22,696 bases of DNA, from NCBI GenBank assembly GCA_964626565.1, contig CAZVFX010000114.1:1-22696 (forward strand), in the 5' to 3' direction. The position numbers were made by a program, and so were the translations under genes. The notes beneath the pieces are model-generated. The model had not been told where the DNA came from, did no database searches, and saw nothing but the letters and a program-made list of their open reading frames with translations. Of the stretch, positions 16,624 to 22,696 are shown piece by piece; within the stretch, counting starts at the first letter, position 1, and every line of letters begins with the position of its first letter. Source of the stretch: CAZVFX01 sp964626565 (GTDB lineage: Bacteria > Myxococcota_A > UBA9042 > CAIXZC01).

Positions 16624-17631
16624 TCACCCTCCCCGGCAACGCTTGTGCCGCTTTGCCATCAACGGCTCCAGCCGGGCCATCACTTTGCGGGCTGCGAAAG
16701 GATTGAGCAGATTGCCCGCCGCAGAAACCGGGACCGGCGGCAGCGGGATCAAGCATCCCTTGCAACTCTCCAGCTTGCGCCGGGTCCGAACAAACTGGCG
16801 CCGCATGTCCCGGGCCGCGGCCCCGTTCCAGATATGCCCCATTTCCTGCCCGTACAGATTGCCCAGGATCACATTTTCCGGCGACTGCACGCAGCAGGGA
16901 TATACGTTCCCCTCGACGTCCACCGTCGCAGGTCCGCGCCACAGCATCGGGCAGACGCCGCGGGCAGTGGCCGCAGCCGACTCGGCCCCGGGACCCGCAC
17001 CCATGTGATCCGGCTTGTAACGAAGAGCGTCCACCCCCGGTACCGTCCACATGCGGCGCCACGCATCCAACTCCCCCTCCGTCCCCGGCAATCGCAGCAT
17101 CTGCAACTCCACGAACAGGTCGGATTCTGCCTCCCGCTTGGCCGCCAGAAGCTGACGGACATTCTCTATGGTGACCGCAAAATCGGCGTTCTTCCGGTGC
17201 CGTTCGTAGGTTGCAGGAGTGGCGCCGTCCATGGGGATCACGATGCCTGACAAATCCGCCATGACCAGCCGACGGGAGACCTCCGGAGTCAACAGCGTCG
17301 CGTTGGTATACAGGACGCTCCCCAGCCCCAGACTGGTGAGCGCACCGACCATGTTGGGGAGGTCTCGGTTCAGCAGCGGCTCGCCCAGACCTGCAATGGC
17401 CACACGCTCCACCGAAGCCGGCAGACGACCGGCCAGAAACTCGAAAGATTCGAGGGACATCGTCTTCACCGGCCCCTCGTCGGCCAAATGAGTGCGGGCG
17501 CACATGGGGCACGCCAGGTTGCAGCCGGTGGTTACCTCGAAGATAACCTCTTCAGGGTGATAGAGCCCCCGCCAATCTCCGCTGATGAATCTGGCCGAAG
17601 TCCAAACCCGGTGTAGGAATGCTATACTCAA
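16624..17631 (-). CDS. Radical SAM protein with SPASM-type C-terminal domain
   Basis: The 335-residue protein has EVTTGCNLACPMC (Cys 37, 41, 44) for the radical SAM cluster and a C-terminal SPASM-like region: GVCPMLW (Cys 227), 'VDVEGNVYPCC' (246-247), 'ILGNLYGQEMGHIWN' and ESCKGC (290, 293). SPASM proteins carry auxiliary iron-sulfur clusters and often modify peptides; others act on small molecules or in glycan clusters. The frame is open to 17820, but that would overlap the upstream gene by about 150 nt with an Arg-rich non-homologous leader. A TTG at 17631 is preferred: it is preceded by AGAAGGGGG at good spacing and leaves 40 nt to the upstream stop. No precursor peptide gene was found beside it. 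It is probably in one operon with the glycoside hydrolase and the B12-type radical SAM gene. Confidence 0.87.
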   Translation of the reverse strand: MSIAFLHRVWTSARFISGDWRGLYHPEEVIFEVTTGCNLACPMCARTHLADEGPVKTMSLESFEFLAGRLPASVERVAIAGLGEPLLNRDLPNMVGALTSLGLGSVLYTNATLLTPEVSRRLVMADLSGIVIPMDGATPATYERHRKNADFAVTIENVRQLLAAKREAESDLFVELQMLRLPGTEGELDAWRRMWTVPGVDALRYKPDHMGAGPGAESAAATARGVCPMLWRGPATVDVEGNVYPCCVQSPENVILGNLYGQEMGHIWNGAAARDMRRQFVRTRRKLESCKGCLIPLPPVPVSAAGNLLNPFAARKVMARLEPLMAKRHKRCRGG

Positions 17632-17671
17632 CCTGCGCCCCCTTCTCGTAAACGTATCAAGCCGCCCCGGC

Positions 17672-20557
17672 CTAGTCAATCGGCGCGGCCTCCACGTAAC
17701 GCGGCGAACCGTCGGAGGGAACAAGCAAAGAATCCTCAACCACCCCCGTTTGATCGCCGAACAGGTCATGGACCTGATGGTCCCCGGGCGGAAGGGCAAC
17801 CTCGCATTCGCCGTCATCAAGGGAATTCCACACTACCATTACTTCCGCCGTCTGCCCCGCGAACCGGTGAACATGACAGTGCGGCGAAGGGCTCACATCT
17901 CCGGCATAGACTCGACCCTCCATGAAACCGTTCAGCGCCGCGTACGCGTCGTAGGAGGGCTTCACTTCAGGAGGAACGCCGTCGCCCGGGTCCGGATCAT
18001 GCCTCACCAGGCCGAAAAAACTCTCGGAGAAAATCTGCCCGGAACCATCGCCGTCCATGAAGTCGTACCAAAGATACACTTCCACCTCCGCCGCCGCGGC
18101 CAGAACATATGAGCGTACCAGATAGTTGGCCTGGTCGTCGTACGACACATTGGGTATCAGGACAGGCGGCTCCAGAGGAGGGCAGGGGCAGGCCGGCCAA
18201 CCCATTTCCGTGATGTATAGAGGCTTGTACTCCATGCCGAAACGCCCCAACGCGACCCTGGCGAGATATAGCATGTCGGCAAAGGTGCCCGCGGCATTCT
18301 CCTGCTCCGGCGAAAGCGCCTGGGCCAGAGTGTAGGGATGAATGGCCAGCCCATCGAAATAGTTGCCGAGATCCGCGTGGGCCTCCGCCACCGACTCGAA
18401 AAATTCCCACGGTTTACCAACAAATACACCGACGGAATTAAGCCCGCCGAACAGAACCACCGCACCCGGGTCCGCCGCCCGGATCGCCTGAGATGCAGCC
18501 TTGAGCAACGCCCCGTACTTCTCGGGGTTAGGGGCAGGCTTGAAGAAGATGTCCAGATTCTCCTCGTTCCACACCTCGTAGTAGTCGACCTCCTCCCCCA
18601 CATGCGTAGCCACCGCACCCGCAAACGCACCGAAGGCACTCTCATCAATAGTGGTATAATCCCCCGGCACCGCTTCCGCCCAACCAACGCTGTAGTCCAA
18701 CAGCGCCACCACCTCCACCCCATGCCCCGCAGCAGCCCCTACCAGATCGGCATAATCATCCAGATGGAACTCCCCTTCCACCGGCTCGATTTTCGACCAG
18801 GTAAAATCACGCCTGATCATCCGCACCCCAGCACCTTCCTCCATCGCCAACTCCTGCTCCCTCGCCGCCGCATTTCCGATGGAAATGTGCGTCGAAACCC
18901 CGGGAACGGGGGGCGAATATCCGGCCGCCGGCCGCACCACTATCTGCAGGGACGGGGGGCCCGCGCCGCCCGTCGAGATTTCCACCATCTGCTTGTCCGG
19001 TTCATAGTTGTAGCTGCATTGCTCTTCCCCGTTCTCGCTGCACCCCACTTCGACACCGTTTGGATAGTGGGTCGATGGCACGAACAACTGCGTGGTTCCA
19101 AGAGCCCAACCCTCGGCATCCAACGAAACGTGTAACACTCGCCGAGCCCTGTCGTAATGCCACGACAACAGCCGGCCATTGGTGCGGACCGGGTAAGGCA
19201 CGGTGAGCAGATCCATCGACCACCTCGGCTGCAACTTGGAATCGAGCAAGTTGAACCATCCGCCTCCGGGATCAAAACTCCACGCCGTGGAACTGAACAG
19301 TAGCTCCTCCATGAGCTCAAGTTGATGGACGTTGTAGCTCTTGGCATTCTCGGCGCCAACGTAGAAGCCGAACTCCCCCATAAGCAGGGGCCCGCCCAGA
19401 ACCTCTGCTTCAGCCTGCATCATTTCGAATACCTGGGCGACGTGATCCTTTGTGTCGGTGTATTTATCAGTGTATTCGAGCCCGGCGTGGTAGTAATGCG
19501 GGGCGTAGGCAACCAACGCATCGCCAAAGGGCTTCAGGCCACCGGCCCAGCCAAGGCCCTTAACTGCAGAGGGCTCGACAAATACGAGGTGGTTGGAATC
19601 CACCTGTCTTATCCCTTCGGTCACGGCCTGATAGAATGGCGTCAGCACGTCCGATTCGAAGCCCTCCGGGTCGAGAAGATCGTAGTTACCGAACCACGGT
19701 TCGTTGATGATGTCATAACCGACTACCGCGGGGTTGTCGGCGAAGCGGGTTGCCACCTCCTGCCAGGCCATGATGAAATGATCCTGGATTCCCTGCTCAT
19801 TGTCCCAGAATGACTGAAAGGCCTGACACACGGCAGGTTCGCCATACTTGAAAAACCACATGCCCGGCTTGGGGTCAAACGGCAGCCCGTGGTCGAGGGT
19901 CGCCCATTCCGGCGCACCGTCACCTCCGAATTTCGGACCCCAGATATCCTGGTGCATGTCAATGAGCACGTAGAGACCGGCATCGGTGGCCCACTGGACC
20001 CGCTGCTCAACCATATCGAGATAATCCTGGTCAAAGACCCCTTCCTCCGGTTCGATTGCCTCCCAGATCACAAGAAACCGAATTACATTCAGGCCGCGGT
20101 CAGCAAGCATCTGAAAGTGTCCCTGGGTAAGCCACGCCGGGAAAAAGGGAGGTCCCTTGCTTCCGTTGGAAACGTTTACGCCGCGCAATAGCAGCATCCG
20201 CCCCGTCTCGTCACGGAACACCACTCCGTCCGTGCCAACAAAGCCGGTCGGCTGGTAGTCTGGCAGGGGACCTGGCCCCTCTACCAGGTCCGGCAACAGA
20301 TCAAACGGTAGTGCGTCCGCCCCTTCCGCAACGTCAGCGAGCAACTCCGTCTGCCATCTCAGGTCCGGCGAACCTCCCTCATCTCCAACATCCGTCAGGG
20401 AAACCTCCGCAGTTCCCACCTCTCCAGAACTACGCCCTGCATCCCCGCTATCTTCCCTCTGCATCGTCGCAGAATCAGTATCATCCTCACGCCCGGGCGC
20501 GCCAGCATCGCCGGAGCAAGCCCAGAGCAGAGCACAAATCGCCACCAATCGCCCCAT
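17672..20557 (-). CDS. Lipoprotein with two tandem clan GH-A glycoside hydrolase modules
   Basis: The 961-residue protein starts with a lipoprotein signal (RLVAICALLWACSG, lipobox LWAC) and an Asp/Gly/Ser-rich linker of about 80 residues. Module 1 (about 100-545) is GH5-like, close to the endoglycoceramidase type: GVNVSNGSKG, MHQD, acid/base Glu in IINEPWFG (about residue 286), nucleophile Glu in MGEFGFY (about 395), and a beta-sandwich tail. A short Pro/Gly linker leads to module 2 (about 550-930), another TIM barrel with RRDFTWSKIEP, acid/base Glu in YEVWNEEN (about 665) and nucleophile in YITEMGW (about 784), resembling GH39/GH5-like families. Both modules keep their catalytic pair, so both may be active on a beta-glycan or glycolipid outside the cytoplasm. 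The start could also be a GTG two codons upstream (20563) with AGAGGA before it. Confidence 0.9.
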   Translation of the reverse strand: MGRLVAICALLWACSGDAGAPGREDDTDSATMQREDSGDAGRSSGEVGTAEVSLTDVGDEGGSPDLRWQTELLADVAEGADALPFDLLPDLVEGPGPLPDYQPTGFVGTDGVVFRDETGRMLLLRGVNVSNGSKGPPFFPAWLTQGHFQMLADRGLNVIRFLVIWEAIEPEEGVFDQDYLDMVEQRVQWATDAGLYVLIDMHQDIWGPKFGGDGAPEWATLDHGLPFDPKPGMWFFKYGEPAVCQAFQSFWDNEQGIQDHFIMAWQEVATRFADNPAVVGYDIINEPWFGNYDLLDPEGFESDVLTPFYQAVTEGIRQVDSNHLVFVEPSAVKGLGWAGGLKPFGDALVAYAPHYYHAGLEYTDKYTDTKDHVAQVFEMMQAEAEVLGGPLLMGEFGFYVGAENAKSYNVHQLELMEELLFSSTAWSFDPGGGWFNLLDSKLQPRWSMDLLTVPYPVRTNGRLLSWHYDRARRVLHVSLDAEGWALGTTQLFVPSTHYPNGVEVGCSENGEEQCSYNYEPDKQMVEISTGGAGPPSLQIVVRPAAGYSPPVPGVSTHISIGNAAAREQELAMEEGAGVRMIRRDFTWSKIEPVEGEFHLDDYADLVGAAAGHGVEVVALLDYSVGWAEAVPGDYTTIDESAFGAFAGAVATHVGEEVDYYEVWNEENLDIFFKPAPNPEKYGALLKAASQAIRAADPGAVVLFGGLNSVGVFVGKPWEFFESVAEAHADLGNYFDGLAIHPYTLAQALSPEQENAAGTFADMLYLARVALGRFGMEYKPLYITEMGWPACPCPPLEPPVLIPNVSYDDQANYLVRSYVLAAAAEVEVYLWYDFMDGDGSGQIFSESFFGLVRHDPDPGDGVPPEVKPSYDAYAALNGFMEGRVYAGDVSPSPHCHVHRFAGQTAEVMVVWNSLDDGECEVALPPGDHQVHDLFGDQTGVVEDSLLVPSDGSPRYVEAAPID

Positions 20558-20593
20558 TCCCACCGCCGTGTAGTTCCTCTTCAACACCTGCCC

Positions 20594-20622
20594 ATCATAA
20601 GCCGACCACATCCTCGGCGCAA
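20594..20622 (-). promoter_or_regulatory. Candidate promoter for the glycoside hydrolase operon
   Basis: On the minus strand TATGAT (20594-20599) matches five of six -10 positions, with TTGCGC at 17 nt as a weak -35. It sits about 37 nt before the preferred start codon, a sensible distance. The rest of 20,558-20,660 shows nothing else. The evidence is positional and weak. Confidence 0.35.
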
Positions 20623-20664
20623 CCTCCTCCCCTCCCCAGCACTACGGAAAACCAATGACGGCGG

Positions 20665-20788
20665 GAAGACAGGGACGGGGGGCGCGCTTCGCCCCCAGAA
20701 AGACGGGGACGGGGGGCGCCGTTTTCGCCCCAATATGGGTGGGAAAGACGGGGACGGGGGGCGCCGTTTTCGCCCCAATATGGGTGGC
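20665..20788 (+). repeat. REP-like G-rich repeat array, left of the transposase (three units)
   Basis: Three units share the 12-bp core GGGACGGGGGGC (20672-20683, 20706-20717, 20751-20762). Units 2 and 3 (20699-20743 and 20744-20788) are tandem 45-bp copies differing only at the last base; unit 1 is shorter and diverged. Each unit can form a hairpin: GGGGGCG/CGCCCCC with a 5-nt loop in unit 1, and GGGGCG/CGCCCC with a 7-nt loop in units 2 and 3. All cores lie on the plus strand and point at the transposase gene. This is the expected look of REP elements mobilised by a RAYT. Confidence 0.85.
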
Positions 20789-20887
20789 GCTATGGCCGTT
20801 ATCAGCGCCGAACGCGACAGTTATGGGCGAACCAGTGATTCGGGACATCGCGTGGCGGCTGATTGAGGGCGCAAATCGGTCGAAAAA

Positions 20888-20917
20888 GCAAACTCCGGGT
20901 CAGATGGGCTAGTTTGC
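20888..20917. repeat. Inverted repeat downstream of the transposase gene
   Basis: A perfect 7-bp inverted repeat, GCAAACT (20888-20894) and AGTTTGC (20911-20917), encloses 16 nt. It lies 28-57 nt beyond the transposase stop. No T-run follows on the minus strand, so it is not a standard intrinsic terminator; a hairpin recognised by the transposase or a chance structure are both possible. Confidence 0.4.
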
Positions 20918-20944
20918 GGATTGTGCCGTTGCCTACGCCAACAT

Positions 20945-21745
20945 CTACGGTGGTCCGGCAGTACGGTTATCTGGCGCGCTCGGGCCGACGACGGCAGGGC
21001 TGGGCTCCAGCACCAGCAAACGGGCAGCCATGCGGCGTATGTCGCGGCGGGGCCAGGTGCGCTTGCGAAGGTGACCACCCAGGGCCAGCATCAGGCGATG
21101 CCTGTTTCTGACGAACTTCTCGTCGCCCACAGCGTGGCCAAATTCTAGTTCACGTTCCTCCGGCAGTTTCTTGTGCTGCCGGTACTCGTCGCACTGACGG
21201 CGGTATTCGGCCTGACGCTCCTCGGGAGTGTCGCCCATCTCCAGATAGAAGCGGGGCGGCGTGAGGTGCTTCGTCCATTCGTTTACAACACCGTACGCAT
21301 AGTACCGGTAGGATGAGAATCGGTACTCGGACGGATGGTCGCACATACCCGCCTCGACGGGGTTCCAGTCGCCATAGAACATGACCCGCTTCAACTCCTC
21401 CTGATTCTCGCAGATCACGGTCTTGGGGCGGTCCTGGGCGACCGGACCCCGACGTTTGTTCATGCGATTGAAACGCTGGGCGAATGACGAATGCGATGCC
21501 CGGGCCCATCTGGACATGTGCCGGGCGTTGCCCTTGAGCTGCGCAGCCTGATGGCAGTGGTTGGACATGATGCAGAAGCTGTGCAATTTCACATTCCCGC
21601 TCGCCCTGAACATGAAACGAAACAGGCAGTAGAGAAACATGCGCTTCATGGTGTCCGATTGCAGAAAGAACGCCCCTGCCACGGTTCGCCACATCAGGTG
21701 GTAAATGGAGTTCGCCGGCAAAGTAAAGTCTCGAATGTACCTCAT
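20945..21745 (-). CDS. IS200-like REP-associated tyrosine transposase (RAYT)
   Basis: These HUH-type single-strand DNA transposases bind REP hairpins and nick them through a catalytic Tyr. The 266-residue protein has FCIMSNHCHQ with the HUH pair His 63 and His 65, the conserved NPVEAG (128-133) with a candidate nucleophile Tyr 124 just ahead, and the later YRFSSYRYYAYG segment typical of RAYTs. The usual HUH second residue is hydrophobic (H-hydrophobic-H); here it is Cys. The C-terminal third is basic and more variable. The frame is open to 21778, but the ATG at 21745 has GGGAGG seven bases upstream. It stands alone between repeat arrays sharing one core, which supports the assignment. It appears intact. 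Confidence 0.9.
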   Translation of the reverse strand: MRYIRDFTLPANSIYHLMWRTVAGAFFLQSDTMKRMFLYCLFRFMFRASGNVKLHSFCIMSNHCHQAAQLKGNARHMSRWARASHSSFAQRFNRMNKRRGPVAQDRPKTVICENQEELKRVMFYGDWNPVEAGMCDHPSEYRFSSYRYYAYGVVNEWTKHLTPPRFYLEMGDTPEERQAEYRRQCDEYRQHKKLPEERELEFGHAVGDEKFVRNRHRLMLALGGHLRKRTWPRRDIRRMAARLLVLEPSPAVVGPSAPDNRTAGPP

Positions 21746-21817
21746 GTCCGCACCTCCCTCTTTTTGTGTTGGTCTCACTACTGTTATCGTGAGTTTGAAA
21801 AGATCTGTACCATTTAA

Positions 21818-21831
21818 TCGACATTTGTCGA
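21818..21831. repeat. Perfect inverted repeat TCGACA-TT-TGTCGA upstream of the transposase
   Basis: TCGACA and TGTCGA are separated by TT, giving a 14-bp perfect dyad about 75 nt before the transposase start. The size and symmetry would fit a small dimeric regulator's operator. It also lies between the gene and the right repeat array, so an element-end role is possible. Another, weaker dyad (CTCAC/GTGAG, 21774-21778 and 21789-21793) lies between it and the gene. Confidence 0.35.
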
Positions 21832-21889
21832 GGATCGGCCTTGGCGCGGCGATCGGTTCGGATTGAGATCGAATTGCGGGCAGAATATC

Positions 21890-22009
21890 GCCCCCCGTCC
21901 CTAGCCGTTCCGGGGCAGAACCTGGCCCCCCGTCCCTGTCTTGCGCCTCGCCCCCCGTCCCTAGCCGTTCCGGGGCAAAACCTAGCCCCCCGTCCCTGTC
22001 TTGCGCCTG
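21890..22009 (-). repeat. REP-like repeat array, right of the transposase (two 60-bp units, four cores)
   Basis: Two tandem 60-bp units (21890-21949 and 21950-22009) differ at three positions. Each unit holds two copies of GCCCCCCGTCCC, the reverse complement of the core in the left array (21890-21901, 21925-21936, 21950-21961, 21985-21996). Between the cores of each unit CGTTCCGGGGC can pair with the first core. The array is inverted relative to the left one. The spacer sequence differs from the left units, so only the core is shared. Confidence 0.85.
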
Positions 22010-22105
22010 CCTTGTGGCAGCAGTCTTGCGGCGTTGTGGCGGTGCCCTGTCCCGGTTTCGGGGTTGCGTCTTGGGTGGTGGGCTTTGTTTGTGTTCCGAT
22101 TTTCC
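22010..22105. other. Intergenic stretch with nothing recognised
   Basis: Between the right repeat array and the rplU promoter I see G/T-rich DNA with no coding frame worth calling, no clear hairpin with a T-run and no further copy of the repeat core. Confidence 0.6.
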
Positions 22106-22133
22106 TTGACAGTTAAGGGGACATGAGTAGAAT
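22106..22133 (+). promoter_or_regulatory. Sigma70-type promoter of rplU
   Basis: TTGACA (22106-22111) and TAGAAT (22128-22133) are 16 nt apart, eleven of twelve consensus bases. Transcription would begin near 22140, giving a leader of about 33 nt that contains the GGAGG ribosome binding site (22161-22165). It is the best promoter in the window and fits a highly expressed ribosomal protein gene. Confidence 0.8.
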
Positions 22134-22172
22134 TCTGCGCTGGCTTGACTTTATCTGGATGGAGGCGTGGCG

Positions 22173-22696
22173 ATGTACGCGGTATTCAAGTTGGGTGGCA
22201 ATCAGCACAGGGCCTCCGTTGGCGACGTTCTGGATGTAGACTTACTGTCCGGCAAGGTTGGCGACAAGGTTGAAATCGGCGATGTCCTGTTGCTTAGCAA
22301 GGACGGAAATACTGTTGTCGGTGCTCCCGGAGTCGAGGGTGCGAAGGTTGTTGGCGAAATCGTCAAGCAGGGCCGGCAGAAGAAGGTGCTGGTGGTCAAG
22401 TTCAAGCGGCGGAAGAAGTACCGCCGGAAGGCTGGTCACCGCCAGCATTTCACTTCGATCAAGATCACCGATGTGGTGGCCCCATCCGCCAAAGCTGCGG
22501 CGAAAGCCCCGGTGAAGACTGCGGCGAAAGCTCCGGTGAAAGCTCCGGCGAAAGCTCCGGTGAAGGCTGCGCCGAAGGCTCCGGCGAAACCTGCGGCGAA
22601 AGCTCCGGTGAAGGCTGCGCCGAAGGCTCCGGCGAAACCTGCGGCGAAAGCTCCGGTGAAGGCTGCGCCGAAGGCTCCGGCGAAACCTGCGGCGAA
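22173..22696 (+). CDS. rplU: 50S ribosomal protein L21 with Lys/Ala/Pro-rich C-terminal extension (3' partial)
   Basis: L21 binds 23S rRNA in the large ribosomal subunit. The start MYAVFKLGGNQHRASVGDV, the 'KVVGEIVKQGRQKKVLVVKFKRRKKYRRKAGHRQHFTSIKI' region (residues 70-110) and the length of about 103 residues to TDVV match L21. Instead of ending there, the frame runs on for at least 70 residues of Lys, Ala, Pro and Val, made largely of the 16-residue unit AAKAPVKAAPKAPAKP, and leaves the window still open. The ATG has GGAGG seven bases upstream. rpmA normally follows rplU and would be expected beyond the edge. The tail resembles histone-H1-like or AlgP-like tails and would add strong positive charge. 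Confidence 0.95.
   Translation, partial: MYAVFKLGGNQHRASVGDVLDVDLLSGKVGDKVEIGDVLLLSKDGNTVVGAPGVEGAKVVGEIVKQGRQKKVLVVKFKRRKKYRRKAGHRQHFTSIKITDVVAPSAKAAAKAPVKTAAKAPVKAPAKAPVKAAPKAPAKPAAKAPVKAAPKAPAKPAAKAPVKAAPKAPAKPAA
22545..22696 (+). repeat. 48-bp tandem repeat inside the rplU extension
   Basis: Copies lie at 22545-22592 (one mismatch), 22593-22640 and 22641-22688, with a fourth beginning at 22689 and cut by the window edge. The period is a multiple of three, so each copy adds 16 residues without changing frame. Shorter, less regular Lys-Ala-Pro units precede it from about 22492. Near identity of the copies suggests recent expansion and possible length variation. Confidence 0.93.

Larger units (their letters stand above)
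20665..22009 (-). mobile_element. RAYT with flanking inward-facing REP-like arrays (composite unit)
   Basis: The unit comprises the left repeat array, an IS200-like transposase gene on the minus strand and the right repeat array. The 12-bp core is plus-strand on the left and minus-strand on the right, so both arrays face the gene. No target-site duplication is expected for this family and none was seen. The outer boundaries are set by the repeats and are approximate. Whether it is still mobile cannot be judged from one copy. Confidence 0.7.

Noticed and set aside
16619..17512. N-terminal extension of the B12-type radical SAM frame
   Set aside because: The extension is Gly/Arg/Ser-rich, lies over the SPASM gene in another frame, and the ATG at 16618 has a good ribosome binding site and the family's normal N-terminus.
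20665..22009. Repeats near the transposase as a CRISPR array
   Set aside because: Units are tandem with no unique spacers of uniform length, and no cas genes are nearby; they fit REP-like elements instead.
21841..22116. Plus-strand 91-codon frame across the right repeat array
   Set aside because: It is made almost wholly of the repeats, giving a Pro/Leu/Ala repeat peptide, and lacks a ribosome binding site.

Overview
The window is GC-rich, densely coded DNA, probably from a free-living Gram-negative bacterium of the deltaproteobacterial/Myxococcota type. That placement is inferred from four things: two secreted metallophosphatases ending in a Gly-Cys motif, a hydrophobic stretch and a basic tail (MYXO-CTERM-like); a very large lipoprotein with TIG domains, a Cys-rich segment and 'WGS..DIW' propeller-type repeats; a probable outer-membrane barrel ending in Phe; and several lipobox-type signal peptides. 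No rRNA or tRNA gene was seen, so the exact lineage stays open.

Region 1 (1-13,777, all minus strand, read right to left): an outer-membrane barrel-like protein, a TPR protein coupled to it by a TAATG overlap, a MYXO-CTERM-like metallophosphatase, a ~1,380-residue TIG/propeller lipoprotein, a PP2C-type Ser/Thr phosphatase, a second MYXO-CTERM-like metallophosphatase with four Cys-rich repeats, a Gfo/Idh/MocA sugar oxidoreductase, and a DegT-family sugar aminotransferase. The last two overlap and look like a pair for making an amino sugar of a surface glycan. Another gene may start at the left edge. Gaps are 14-95 nt, so much of this could be cotranscribed; the theme is cell-surface and secreted proteins plus phosphorylation signalling.

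Region 2 (13,800-20,660): a MiaB-like radical SAM methylthiotransferase without a TRAM domain on the plus strand. It converges, with stop codons overlapping in a CTAG, on a minus-strand set made of a lipoprotein with two different clan GH-A glycoside hydrolase modules, a SPASM-type radical SAM protein (probably TTG start) and a B12-binding-type radical SAM protein. Three radical SAM enzymes of three different classes sit within 3.7 kb.

Region 3 (20,660-22,010): an IS200-like REP-associated tyrosine transposase (RAYT) between two arrays of G-rich repeats that share a 12-bp core and point inward at the gene from both sides. It resembles a RAYT with its REP elements. The same 12-bp core also occurs inside the linker of the glycoside hydrolase gene.

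Region 4 (22,010-22,696): a good sigma70-type promoter and rplU (ribosomal protein L21). The L21 body is complete, but the gene continues into a Lys/Ala/Pro-rich extension built from 48-bp repeats and runs off the right edge. Intergenic stretches over 300 bp are only those at 20,558-20,944 and 21,746-22,172; both are largely explained by the repeats, inverted repeats and promoters listed. No convincing intrinsic terminator, riboswitch or CRISPR array was seen.
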